NCBI GenBank assembly: GCA_014695345.1
Contig: JACJOC010000086.1
Span: forward strand, 124,001 to 188,000
DNA: 64,000 nucleotides
Source of the DNA: Cyanobacteria bacterium FACHB-471
GTDB lineage: Bacteria > Cyanobacteriota > Cyanobacteriia > Elainellales > Elainellaceae
Direction: 5' to 3'
Each line of letters starts with the position of its first letter. Position 1 is the first letter of the stretch. A program made the translations under genes and the position numbers. The notes under the pieces were generated by a model. The model worked only from the letters and a program-made list of their open reading frames with translations. It was not told the DNA's origin and ran no database searches. Below are positions 28,021 through 38,400 of this stretch, one piece after another.

Positions 28021-29013
28021 ATGCAACTCACCAAACAAATGCTCGATCAACGAGCAGATCAAGTTTACGATGTCCTGGTCATTGGTGGTGGAGCCGCTGG
28101 ACTGTCTGCTGGAATCTATCTGCAACGTTATCTGCTGTCTACCCTAATTATCGACAAAGGTAAGGCCCGCTCCTTCTGGATGCAGGAACTACACAACTAT
28201 CTGGGTTTACCCCCCGATACACCTGGACGGAATGTGCTGAAACAGGGCAAAGAACATTACCTTTCTCTTGAAGGGGATTACCTGAATGGGTACGTGGAAG
28301 AAGTAATCGATGAAGGCGAAACATTTGCAGTTCACGTTAGAATTGGGCGCACAAACCCTACTAGTGCAGTCTTTCGCAGCCGTTATCTAATTGCAGCGAG
28401 TGGCATTATCGATCATCTTCCCAAGCTAGCCGATATGCAGAACGTGTTTGACTATGCCGGACATAACCTGCACGTTTGTCTCGTCTGTGATGGCTACGAG
28501 ATGCGCGACCAACGGGCAGGCGTATTTGGCAGCAGCGAATCCAGTCTGGAAGTTGCATTTCCGCTCGGTTGGTTTACACCCTACATCGCCCTGTTCACTA
28601 ATGGTGAGTTTGAAGTGAGTACTGAGTTTCGCGATCGCCTCACTCATCACGGCTACACCTTAGTCGAACAGCCCATCCAGCAATTCTTGGGCGAACACCA
28701 CCACATGATGGGTGTAGAACTTGCCGATGGTTCAGTCATAGAACTCGATGCCGGATTAGTGTCAATGGGTTCAAAATATCACGCCGACTACCTGAAAAAC
28801 CTTGACTTGGAATACCAGGGTGGTAACTTGGTCACCGACCAAATGAACCGAACCTCTCACCCTCGCATCTTCGCAGTTGGTGACTTAAAGGTGGGAATGA
28901 ATCAAGTGGCGATCGCCGCTGCTGATGGTGCATTAGCCGCAACCCAAATCTGGCGCGACATTCGCCGCAGTGAGGGAACTCGGCGATCGCCAGTTACCAC
29001 TCATGTTGCGTAA
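28021..29013 (+). CDS. FAD-dependent oxidoreductase, thioredoxin reductase-like
   Basis: The N-terminus has the FAD loop VLVIGGGAAGLSAGIYLQRY, and CLVCDGYE in the middle holds the CxxC redox pair found in thioredoxin reductases and GliT-type disulfide oxidases. The C-terminal RIFAVGDLKVGMNQVAIAA is the second FAD-binding motif. The NAD(P)H site at VFGSSESSLEV is degenerate compared with the usual GGGDSA. Start is the ATG at 28021 with GGAGGG before it; a TTG at 28009 lies within that ribosome site. It is the last gene of the TetR operon, suggesting thiol or flavin redox chemistry. Confidence 0.87.
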   Translation: MQLTKQMLDQRADQVYDVLVIGGGAAGLSAGIYLQRYLLSTLIIDKGKARSFWMQELHNYLGLPPDTPGRNVLKQGKEHYLSLEGDYLNGYVEEVIDEGETFAVHVRIGRTNPTSAVFRSRYLIAASGIIDHLPKLADMQNVFDYAGHNLHVCLVCDGYEMRDQRAGVFGSSESSLEVAFPLGWFTPYIALFTNGEFEVSTEFRDRLTHHGYTLVEQPIQQFLGEHHHMMGVELADGSVIELDAGLVSMGSKYHADYLKNLDLEYQGGNLVTDQMNRTSHPRIFAVGDLKVGMNQVAIAAADGALAATQIWRDIRRSEGTRRSPVTTHVA

Positions 29014-29572
29014 CTACCCAATAGTTTGAGGAATGCAGTGGGCGATCGCCCACTGCATTTTCTCTTTCAGCAACACCAAACCAGCTAACCAACTGCTACT
29101 GGGAACTATGACTTCAGTTGTACGTTGCATCACTGACAAGTCGCCTTAGCCTACTTAGTTAGGCAATAGCTTTACTTATCGTCTGATGAATTGTCTCACT
29201 GCAATTGAAACTTCTGGAAATGCTACAGGACTAATTTCTCCATCCGTTAGTGTTCGTTTTTCCCGATAGTTAATATAGTTAGTTTTGAGTATTACAGAGG
29301 CAACACTTGCAACACTCAAAATCACCCTCTATTTAGAACGCTCTACTAAAAAAACTTGGTCAGAGAAAATCCTGATCAAAATACTTTTGTTAGTAGGAAT
29401 CTCTAGCACGAAAGCAGAATTTTTATGGCTGGTGTATTTTTTGCGGCATCTTACTGCATCAGCCGTGGACTTTAACAATATCGGTCGCAGTTTTGGCGAT
29501 CGCTCCATTACTTTGTGGCTGCACTTCAACTAGTGTGGTCAGTTTTAACTTGCTGGATGTGAGGAGTTCAAG
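29014..29572. other. Intergenic region after the TetR operon
   Basis: About 560 bp. It begins with the strong terminator at 29032-29060. The rest is AT-rich, with an 82-codon frame (29285-29533) lacking a ribosome site and any recognisable domain. I see no RNA gene. Confidence 0.45.
29032..29060 (+). terminator. Palindromic terminator with HIP1 core
   Basis: AATGCAGTGGGCGA and its exact complement form a 28-bp perfect palindrome centred on GCGATCGC, followed by TTCTCTTT. It lies 18 bp after the last gene of the TetR operon and is a good candidate for its intrinsic terminator. Confidence 0.75.
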
Positions 29573-31741
29573 ATGAGCAAGGGTAAAAAGCAGACTTCAC
29601 CTAAAGTTGGGTTGGGGTTGCTGTGTTTATTAACGGGTTTAATGGCTGTAAAACCGCTGAATGCGGCTGAGGCTGAAACAAATGATGTAGATCCGGAAGG
29701 CTTAACTGGAAGTTTGTCCGAAATAACAGTAGGGGCGATCGCTGAAGAAGATGCATCAAACCAGGAGTCAGATGATGAGTTAAATCATGAATTGCTGGAT
29801 TCCCAGTTAGAGCATACGGCATCTACAGAAACTGCTGTTGAGGCAGTTGAGATTCCAGAGGCGTTGTTTGTAGATGTGCCAGAGGTCGTTTTCTCTGAAG
29901 CAGACGTCACAGTAACAGCCGAGACTCCAGAAGCGCTGGTTGCAGATTCTTTAAGTCCAGATGTATCTGGTTTGAATACACCCAATTCGACTCTGCCCAA
30001 CTCGACTGTAACCAGTTCAACTACGCTTACACCAGTTCCCTCGGTCAACTCACTGACAGAAGACACAGCATCTAATTCTATTGGGCAAGTCACCTCGGTG
30101 TCTCAACTGTCAGATGTGCAGCCGACAGATTGGGCATTTCAGGTGTTGCAGTCTTTGGTGGAGCGCTATGGTGTGATTGCGGGATATCCAGACGGCACGT
30201 ATCGGGGCAATCGCGCCCTAACTCGCTATGAATTTGCAGCGGGGCTGAATGCAGCCCTCGATCGCGTCAATGAACTAATTGCCGCTGGACTAGCTGAGGC
30301 GGTGACTCGTGAGGATTTGACTACGCTGCAACGTCTCCAGGAAGAATTTTCGGCAGAGCTGGCAACTTTGCGAGGTCGGGTAGATACATTAGAGGCGCGG
30401 ACAGCCGAACTGGAGGCGAACCAGTTCTCAACCACCACCCAGTTGAATGGGGAAGTCGTTTTTAGCATTGCAGCGGCGAGCGGCGGCTATCCGGGGGGCG
30501 ATGACCCGGATGCAACACCAGGAATTCTCTCAAGCACAGGTGGAGCAGAGGGAAATGATGCCCAGATCGTGTTTAACAACCGGGTGCGGCTCAATCTGAC
30601 GACCAGCTTCACGGGCAGCGATCTGCTAATTACAGGGTTACAGTCCTACAACTTTGGGGGTGGCTTTGGCAACAGCACGGGCAGCATTCCTGGCACTTTA
30701 GGACTGGGCGATCCGGTGTTTGGCACGGCTAGCAATCTGGGTCTGGCTTATGCGCCGCAGTTTGGCACAACCAATCCCCAGAATCTTTCTAACAGCGGCT
30801 CTAATGATATTGACCTGTATAAACTGCTGTACATCTTTCCGGCATTTGGCGATGTAACGCTGTTCGTTGGCACGAATGCTGAGGTGACAGATGCGTTTCC
30901 GGCGATCGCTCCCTTTGCTAGTGACAGTCAGGGCGCACTTTCTCGGTTTGGCGGCTACAACCCAGCAGTGAGGGTTTCTGGTGGTACATCAGGTACAGGC
31001 TTAGCATCAGCGGCAGGATTTATCTGGGATATTGCGGATGGCATCGACCTGCGCGGGTTGTATGGCAGTGTGAATGCCTCATTGCCCAACAACCAAGGAT
31101 TGACGGGCGGTACACCGCTGGGAGCAGGTTTATTTAATGGCAGCTATGTGTTGGCAACACAGCTCACTCTAACTCCCAGTGATACGCTCAACATTGGGCT
31201 GAACTACGCCAACAGTTACCACCAAATCAACATTCTGGGAACGGGGCTGAGTGCGTCTGACATTGGCTCTGTCTTGTTTAACCCCAACGCTGAGCAGTTG
31301 GCGGCAGTTGGCGGAAATGAGGTCTTGGCGGTCGCCAACGAAGGCATTCGGCTCAACTCCATTGGTGCAACCGTCAACTGGCAGTTTGCTCCGGGCGTAG
31401 ACCTGACCCTTTCCGGTGCTTACATCTTTGCTGATCTAGTCGATGTCGATGCCTCAACCAACTTCATTAGCTGGATGGCAGGTGTACACTTCCGTGACAT
31501 TTTTGGCGAAGGCAACACGGCTGCTCTACTAGTGGGGCAACCCCTAAACCGAGCCTCGGTTGGCGGCGAGGCATACAATCCTGAAAATGCTGACCCGTTT
31601 CACCTAGAGGGTTTTATTAACTTCAGGCTCAACGACAACATCAGCATTACTCCCGGTGTGTATGTTGTGTTTGACCCAGAAGGTTACAGCGGCAACAGCA
31701 CAACAGCTGTAGGAGCCCTGAGAACAACCTTTACGTTCTAG
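29573..31741 (+). CDS. SLH-domain OprB-type outer membrane porin
   Basis: The 722-residue protein has a signal peptide (LGLLCLLTGLMAVKPLNAA), a long acidic low-complexity spacer, then one SLH domain (TDWAFQVLQSLVERYGVIAG to NRALTRYEFAAGLN) that anchors to peptidoglycan. A coiled coil follows (LQRLQEEFSAELATLRGRVD), and a C-terminal beta-barrel of the carbohydrate-selective porin/OprB type ends in aromatic TTFTF. In cyanobacteria such SLH porins are the main outer membrane channels, and some are linked to iron uptake. The spacer of about 110 acidic residues is longer than in its paralogue at 46786. Confidence 0.9.
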   Translation: MSKGKKQTSPKVGLGLLCLLTGLMAVKPLNAAEAETNDVDPEGLTGSLSEITVGAIAEEDASNQESDDELNHELLDSQLEHTASTETAVEAVEIPEALFVDVPEVVFSEADVTVTAETPEALVADSLSPDVSGLNTPNSTLPNSTVTSSTTLTPVPSVNSLTEDTASNSIGQVTSVSQLSDVQPTDWAFQVLQSLVERYGVIAGYPDGTYRGNRALTRYEFAAGLNAALDRVNELIAAGLAEAVTREDLTTLQRLQEEFSAELATLRGRVDTLEARTAELEANQFSTTTQLNGEVVFSIAAASGGYPGGDDPDATPGILSSTGGAEGNDAQIVFNNRVRLNLTTSFTGSDLLITGLQSYNFGGGFGNSTGSIPGTLGLGDPVFGTASNLGLAYAPQFGTTNPQNLSNSGSNDIDLYKLLYIFPAFGDVTLFVGTNAEVTDAFPAIAPFASDSQGALSRFGGYNPAVRVSGGTSGTGLASAAGFIWDIADGIDLRGLYGSVNASLPNNQGLTGGTPLGAGLFNGSYVLATQLTLTPSDTLNIGLNYANSYHQINILGTGLSASDIGSVLFNPNAEQLAAVGGNEVLAVANEGIRLNSIGATVNWQFAPGVDLTLSGAYIFADLVDVDASTNFISWMAGVHFRDIFGEGNTAALLVGQPLNRASVGGEAYNPENADPFHLEGFINFRLNDNISITPGVYVVFDPEGYSGNSTTAVGALRTTFTF

Positions 31742-31761
31742 AATCAATGAGACTGACTCAA

Positions 31762-31799
31762 TAAGATCTGCGGCTTCTCTGGAGAAGCCGCAGATCTTA
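31762..31799. repeat. Perfect inverted repeat, 18-bp arms
   Basis: TAAGATCTGCGGCTTCTC and its exact complement flank two bases, 20 bp past the porin stop. It may end the porin transcript, although there is no T-run. A diverged copy of the same element lies inside the second NRPS gene at 39437-39464. Confidence 0.75.
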
Positions 31800-31928
31800 G
31801 GGCTCATCTTCGACTTACCTCAGTGCCATTCAATTCAAGATAACTGATTTATGAGAAACACATTTTTCCAATTTGTGCTTCTCGTAAACCCTTTGGAAGA
31901 GTTGTGTAGTTGTAGCCAGACGGGTTTA

Positions 31929-31965
31929 AGAGAAGGAGGTAGGGCTCAGCCTTGCCTCCTTCTCT
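31929..31965. repeat. Inverted repeat, 18-bp arms
   Basis: AGAGAAGGAGGTAGGGCT pairs with its complement with two mismatches around one base. The function is unknown; it may be another spacer repeat. Confidence 0.6.
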
Positions 31966-32111
31966 CAAGAGGTTAGCGCCTTGGAGGTAAAGATACTCAG
32001 AAAAACGCAACAAAAAAACATATACACACTGCTGAAAATCTATCCTAGAGCATAATTTTTGAGTCGCCTTTTTCCCTAAAACGGAATGAGGCCAAACAGA
32101 TGCAGGTGTGA

Positions 32112-35100
32112 ATGATTTTAGACCAAACCAATCAGCAGCAGGTTGAGGAAGATATCTTTGTCTTTCCAGCGTCCTTTGCTCAGCAACGCTTGTGGTTTAT
32201 TGAACAACTGCTTCCTGGCGACTCTCTATATGTTATTCCAATTGTTCTGCGGCTCACAGGTGTGTTGCAGCGATCGCTCCTCCAGCGCAGCATTCAAGCC
32301 ATCATTCAACGCCACGAAAGCCTCAGAACTACGTTTGAGGTCGTCGAGGGGCAACTGGTTCAAGTCGTTGTTTCGCAGGGTTCTGAAGGGGCGATCGCAT
32401 CTGAACTACAGATGCCCCTTCGGTTAACTGATCTGCGAACATTACCTCCAAATAGCCGTGAAGATGCGGCAATGGCTCAGATTTGGGAGGAAATTCAACA
32501 GCCGTTTCACTTACATCAAGGGCCACTGTTTCGGGCTCGACTGTGGCAGTTGCAGGAAACCGAGCATCTGTTGCTGCTGGCATTACATCACATTGTTTTT
32601 GATGAGTGGTCAAGTGGCGTTTTGATTCGAGAATTGGGCGAACTGTACACGGCTTTTGTAGATGACAAACCGCCTGTGCTGCCCGAACTAACCATTCAAT
32701 ATGCAGATTTTTCTCATTGGCAGCGGCAGTGGTTGCAGGGAGATGTGATCAATGCTCAGTTGCATTACTGGAAGCAGCAATTGAAGGATGTTCCAATTCT
32801 CAACTTACCCGGTGCAGTGTCTCGTTCAGCAGTGCAGTCTCTAGGGCAAAGACATCAAGGTGCCAGTCAATTGATGGAATTGCCACAGCGGTTGTTGAAT
32901 GCCCTGGAGGAATTAAGCCAGCAGTTTGGTGTAACTTTATTCATGACCCTATTAGCAGCATTTCAGACATTGCTGCATCGCTACAGCGGGCAAACTGACA
33001 TTGCGATCGGATCTCCTATTGCTAATCGGCATCGGAGTGAACTAGAAGGCTTGATTGGGTTTCTAGTCAACAGTTTGGTGTTACGAACCGATTTAGCAGG
33101 CGATCCGACCTTTCACGAAATGTTGGAGCGAGTGCGAGATGTCACTTTAGCCGCGTATGCTCATCAGGATTTACCGTTTGAAAAGTTAGTTGAGGAGCTA
33201 CAGCCCATCCGCAGCCTGGGTCAAAATCCGCTGTTTCAAGTAGTCTTTGCGTTGCAAAACACACCGATGGAGCAACTGGCGTTACCCGGATTAGTCCTCA
33301 GTCCCGTGGAGTTAGAAACCAAGACCGCACGTTTTGACCTGGAGCTATATGTCTGGAAGTGCGGAGATAACTTCAGAAGTCTGTGGGGCAAGGGTTGGCA
33401 GCAGTCGGACGGGTTGCGTGGGGTAATCGTTTACAACACTGATTTATTTGATTCAGCTACGATCGCATCTCTACGTCATCACTTCCAAACTTTATTAGAA
33501 GGAATTGTTGCAAATCCAGAAACTCCTCTCTCTGCACTACCCTTATTAACAAACACAGAACAGCAGGAGTTGCTGCAACGCTGGCATAGCAATCAGTCTA
33601 GTTATCCAGCCAATATTTGTATTCATGAATTATTTGAAGCGCAGGTGAGACAAAGACCGACTGCGATCGCTCTCCAATTCGGCAAACAACAGTTCACCTA
33701 CCAGGCATTAAACCAGGGCAGTAATCAACTGGCGCGATATTTGCAGCGGCTAGGGGTGAGTGCCGGAACATGTGTCGGAATTTGCCTGGAAAGCAGTGTG
33801 GAAGCGATCGCCTCCATGTTAGCCATATTAAAAGTGGGGGGAGCCTATGTTCCCTTTGACCCTAGTTACCCAGTGGAACGTCTGCACTTCATGCTGGAGG
33901 ATGCTGGAATTACAGTGGTTCTGACGCAAGCAGATTGGGCAGATTCATTGCAAGCAGATAACGTAACGGTTGTTTGTTTGGAGCAGGAATGGAATGCGAT
34001 CGCCCAAGAGTCTGATGAAAACTTGTCTACTCCTTGCACCTCTGACCAGCTTGCCTACGTGATCTACACCTCTGGTTCAACTGGAACCCCTAAAGGAGTT
34101 ATGGTGCCACACCAAGCCGTAAATCGGTTGGTGTGTGAGACAAACTACGTACAAATTGAACCGAGCGATCGCATCGCCCAGGTCGCAAACCTTGCCTTTG
34201 ATGCAGCCACTTTTGAAGTCTGGGGCGCACTTCTGAATGGGGCTCAAATCATTGGGATAGAGCGAGACATCACGCTTTCACCGACTGATTTTGTGAGTGA
34301 GTTACAGCAGCAAAACGTGAGTATTTTGTTTCTCACCACTGCCCTGCTGAATCAAACGGTGAGTCAAATTCCAAATGCCTTTCAATCACTCAAATACCTG
34401 CTGTTTGGCGGTGAAATGGCGAATGTTGATCGGGTGCGATCGCTACTGGAACACGGCAAACCTCAGCATTTGATTCATGTCTATGGCCCCACCGAAAACA
34501 CAACCTTTTCTACCGGGTATGAGGTGCAGGATATTCCAGGAAACGTCGCGACGATTCCTATTGGTCAGGCGATCGCTAATACTCAGGTATATTTATTGGA
34601 TGCCCACTTGAAGCCCGTTCCCGCAGGGGTTTCTGGTGAAATTTATCTGGGTGGAGATGGATTGGCAAAGGGATATTTGAATCGTCCAGAGCTGACAGCA
34701 GAGCGGTTTGTTGCTAGTCCATTTAGCAGACGTGGAGAAGAAACTCCTAACTCCCAACCCCTAATCTCTAGTCCTCGACTCTACAAAACTGGCGATCGCG
34801 CTCTTTATCGTTCTGATGGCAATCTTGAGTTTTTAGGAAGAACCGACCATCAGATCAAGATTCGTGGATTTCGGGTGGAGCTGGGGGAAATTGAAATGGC
34901 GATCGCTCGCCATCCAACCGTGCAAACGGCAGTGGTAATCGTGCGTGAGCAAAACGGGGATCCACAAAACCGTCAGTTGATTGCCTATGTGGTACCTAAA
35001 GCAACAATACTAACTGAACGAGAGTTGCGATCGTTTCTCAAGCAGAAATTACCGAGCTATATGATTCCTGCTGCATTTGTGGTGATGGATACGCTTCCAC

Positions 35101-35474
35101 TCACTGCCAATGGCAAAGTTGATCAGAAAGCATTGCCTTCACCAGAACTGACCGTGACCAGGGAACCTTCCGTTTCCCCTACTACTTCCCTAGAAGCAGC
35201 TCTAGTAGAACTCTGGACTCAGCTTCTGGGGCGGAAAGTCGGCATTCACGACCATTTCTTTGAACTGGGGGGACACTCCCTGTTGGCGACTCAGCTTGTT
35301 TCCCGAATTCGCGATCGCTTTCAAGTAGAATTGCCGCTCCGCAACATCTTTGAAACACCCACAATCGCCGAATTAGCACAACAGATTGAGTCACTGAGCC
35401 AGGAAGCAACACTACCTAATTTGCATTACGGTCAACCATCAGATTCGCAACGACGTGAGGAAGTAGAGTTATGA
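32112..35474 (+). CDS. Non-ribosomal peptide synthetase, C-A-PCP module
   Basis: A single-module NRPS of 1120 residues. The condensation domain (about 14-450) has HHIVFDEWS at 159-167, where the usual DG of the HHxxxDG motif is DE. The adenylation domain (about 500-1000) has YVIYTSGSTGTPKG and, read by eye, pocket residues D-A-F-F-L-G-V-T-F-K. That code resembles Ile-type pockets of cyanobacterial peptides, so isoleucine or another branched aliphatic residue is inferred. The carrier domain has Ser1056 in ELGGHSLLATQ for the phosphopantetheine arm. Being first in the operon, its C domain may accept an acyl or other starter. Its stop overlaps the next start as ATGA. Confidence 0.94.
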   Translation: MILDQTNQQQVEEDIFVFPASFAQQRLWFIEQLLPGDSLYVIPIVLRLTGVLQRSLLQRSIQAIIQRHESLRTTFEVVEGQLVQVVVSQGSEGAIASELQMPLRLTDLRTLPPNSREDAAMAQIWEEIQQPFHLHQGPLFRARLWQLQETEHLLLLALHHIVFDEWSSGVLIRELGELYTAFVDDKPPVLPELTIQYADFSHWQRQWLQGDVINAQLHYWKQQLKDVPILNLPGAVSRSAVQSLGQRHQGASQLMELPQRLLNALEELSQQFGVTLFMTLLAAFQTLLHRYSGQTDIAIGSPIANRHRSELEGLIGFLVNSLVLRTDLAGDPTFHEMLERVRDVTLAAYAHQDLPFEKLVEELQPIRSLGQNPLFQVVFALQNTPMEQLALPGLVLSPVELETKTARFDLELYVWKCGDNFRSLWGKGWQQSDGLRGVIVYNTDLFDSATIASLRHHFQTLLEGIVANPETPLSALPLLTNTEQQELLQRWHSNQSSYPANICIHELFEAQVRQRPTAIALQFGKQQFTYQALNQGSNQLARYLQRLGVSAGTCVGICLESSVEAIASMLAILKVGGAYVPFDPSYPVERLHFMLEDAGITVVLTQADWADSLQADNVTVVCLEQEWNAIAQESDENLSTPCTSDQLAYVIYTSGSTGTPKGVMVPHQAVNRLVCETNYVQIEPSDRIAQVANLAFDAATFEVWGALLNGAQIIGIERDITLSPTDFVSELQQQNVSILFLTTALLNQTVSQIPNAFQSLKYLLFGGEMANVDRVRSLLEHGKPQHLIHVYGPTENTTFSTGYEVQDIPGNVATIPIGQAIANTQVYLLDAHLKPVPAGVSGEIYLGGDGLAKGYLNRPELTAERFVASPFSRRGEETPNSQPLISSPRLYKTGDRALYRSDGNLEFLGRTDHQIKIRGFRVELGEIEMAIARHPTVQTAVVIVREQNGDPQNRQLIAYVVPKATILTERELRSFLKQKLPSYMIPAAFVVMDTLPLTANGKVDQKALPSPELTVTREPSVSPTTSLEAALVELWTQLLGRKVGIHDHFFELGGHSLLATQLVSRIRDRFQVELPLRNIFETPTIAELAQQIESLSQEATLPNLHYGQPSDSQRREEVEL

Positions 35475-38400
35475 CCCAGAGTACAATTGCTGAGTTTGTT
35501 TCTCATCTCAAGAGCCTAGATATACAGCTATTGATCGAGGGCAAACAAAACACTTCCTTAGATGAAACTCGTTTGCGTTGCAATGCCCCAGCAGGAACCC
35601 TAACCCCTGAATTGCGCCAAGAATTAGCTAATCGCAAAGCCGAACTGGTTTCCTATCTACAAGAAAAGGTAGAGGATAAAGAGAAGGCACAAGCTAAAAA
35701 AAACTCATTTCCCTCTATTACTCCTACACCCTACACCTCTACACCCCTACACCCCACTCTCCTATCCTTTGCCCAACAACGTCTATGGTTTTTATATCAA
35801 CTCACTCCCAATAGCCCCTTTTACAATGTGCCTGCTGCCATCCGTTTAATTGGGAAACTGGATCAGACGGCGTTGGAGCGATCGTTTCAAGAAATTGTGC
35901 GTCGCCATGCAGCCCTTCGCACCACTTTTACAACAGTGAACGGACAACCCGCTCAAGTGGTTGAGCCAGATGTCAAAGTTGAGTTATCGGTCGTGAATTT
36001 GCACACGGTCGCCAGTAGTGAGCGGGAACGCATCAGCCAGCAGTTGGCTACAACTGAAGCCCAACGTCCATTTAACCTGACGACCGATCCGCTACTGCGA
36101 ATCACGCTGTTGAAATTTGACCCCACTGAGGCAGTTTTGTTGCTGACTCTGCATCACATTGTTGCTGATGGCTGGTCGCTGGGAGTTTTGATTCGAGAAT
36201 TAGGCTATTTCTACACTGCATTTGTAGAGGGGCGATCGCCTCTCCTACCTCCCTTACCGATTCAGTACCCTGATTTTGCTGACTGGCAGCGTCAATGGTT
36301 ACAGGGAGAAGTGTTAGAAAAACAACTCACCTATTGGCGCAAACAATTACACAATTTGCCAGCATTAGAATTACCTCAAGATTGTCCCCGTCCTGCCGTT
36401 CAGACCTACCAGGGCGCAACCTATCCGCTGCACATTTCTCCGGCTCTCACTCAAGCGCTAGAATCTTTGAGTCAGCAATCCGGCGTTTCTTTGTTTATGA
36501 CTCTGTTAGCGGCGTTTCAAACGTTGCTCTATCGCTATACAGGGCAAGAAGATATTGCAATCGGCTCTCCCATTGCTAACCGTCACCGTAGTGAGTTAGA
36601 GGGGTTGATTGGCTTTTTTGTAAATAGCCTGGTGTTGCGATCGGATCTGTCAGGTCGTCCTACTTTTCGTGAATTGCTGGAGCGGGTGCGAACCGTTGCC
36701 CTGGAAGCCTACGAGCATCAGGACTTACCGTTTGAGAAGTTAGTAGAAGAGTTAGATCCCGATCGCGATCTCAGCCGCAATCCTTTGTTTCAGATTGCCT
36801 TTGCGCTGCAAAATGCTCCGATGCAGCCGTTAGAATTGCCAGAGTTGAAGTTAGAACCTGCCCCTTTAGAGTCAAGTAGCACCCGATTTGATCTGGAGGT
36901 TCATCTGTGGGAACCCGCCCACGGACTGAGAAGCGTTTGGCAATCGCAGGAGGGCTTGAGTGGCTTCATTGTTTACAGTACCGACTTGTTCGAGCGTGAC
37001 AGAATCGAGCGCCTGGTCGGGCATTTTCAAACCTTACTGGAAGGCATTGTTGCTAATCCTGATGTTCGGCTGTCAGATCTGCCTTTGCTTACACCCACAG
37101 AACGTCAACAGATTGTAGTTGAATGGAATCGATCCCCCCTAGTCCCCCTTGAGAGGGGGGAAACCGGAAGCAGAGAATTCTCCCTTCTCAAGGAAATCGG
37201 AGGCTCGGAAGTCCTCTTTTCTAAGGGGAGTTTAGGGGGATCAATACAGGAATCCTGCTTCCATCATCTCTTTGAAGCACAGGTGAAATCTACTCCAGAA
37301 GCGATCGCTTTGATCTCAGAACAGGAATCACTCACCTACGCAGAACTCAACCAGAAAGCTGATCAACTGGCGCAAACTTTGAAGAATTTGGGGGTTAAAC
37401 CTGACTCTCTAGTTGGGCTGTGTGTCGATCGCTCTGCCGATATGGTGATTGGGATTCTAGGAATCCTCAAGGCGGGGGGAGCTTATGTGCCACTTGACCC
37501 AAATTATCCAAGCGATCGCCTCCACTTCATGTTGACCGACACACAAGTTTCAATTGTGTTGACGCAATCCTGGTTAGTGGAAAAGCTACCCGCATCGCAG
37601 GCACAGATATTTTGCCTGGATCAGACTAATTTTTCTACCTGTGATAGTCCCCTTGATCAGGTCACTCCTGAGCATCTTGCTTATGTAATCTACACTTCGG
37701 GTTCCACAGGCAAACCAAAAGGAGTTCTGCTTTCTCATCGGGGTTTATGTAACGTGGTTGAGGCGCAACGGCAACTGTTTCACCTATCCCGCGACAGCCG
37801 CATTTTGCAATTTAGCTCTTTGAGTTTTGATGCCTCCGTGTTTGAGATTGCTTTGGCGATCGCCTCGGGTGGCACGTTATATATTCCCCCTAAGTCTGCT
37901 CAATTACCAGGAACGCCGCTGGTGCAGTTTCTCCAAGACAATGCAATCACCCTCGCTCTCCTCACTCCAGCAGTGTTGGCAGTTCTCCCCTTTGCAGAAC
38001 TTCCTGACCTTCAGGTACTTATTACGGGTGGGGAAGCCTGCTCCAGTCAAGTAGTCGATCGCTGGGCAGCAAATCATCGCTTCTTCAACGCCTATGGACC
38101 GACTGAAACTACCATTTGGGCAACCGTTGCTCAACTTTATCCTGGTGATTATCCACTCACGATTGGTCGTCCCATTTCCAATACCCAAGTATATATTCTA
38201 GATGCGGACTTAAATCCTGTTCCTGTAGGTATTCCGGGCGAGTTATACATTGGTGGAATGGGATTGGCACGAGGTTATCTGAATCGTCCAGAATTGACTG
38301 CTGAAAGGTTTATTGATAGTCCATTCTTAGCGTGTGAGGGGGAAACTTCTAACCCCCAATCCCTAATCCCTAGTCCCCAGCTCTACAGGACAGGCGATCG

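Larger units (their letters stand above)
31742..32111. other. Intergenic region upstream of the NRPS operon
   Basis: About 370 bp holding the two hairpins at 31762-31799 and 31929-31965. The NRPS promoter should lie in the AT-rich part after 31980. I see no obvious operator. Confidence 0.5.

Noticed and set aside
29285-29533. 82-codon open frame before the porin
   Set aside because: No ribosome site, no recognisable domain and poor codon use.
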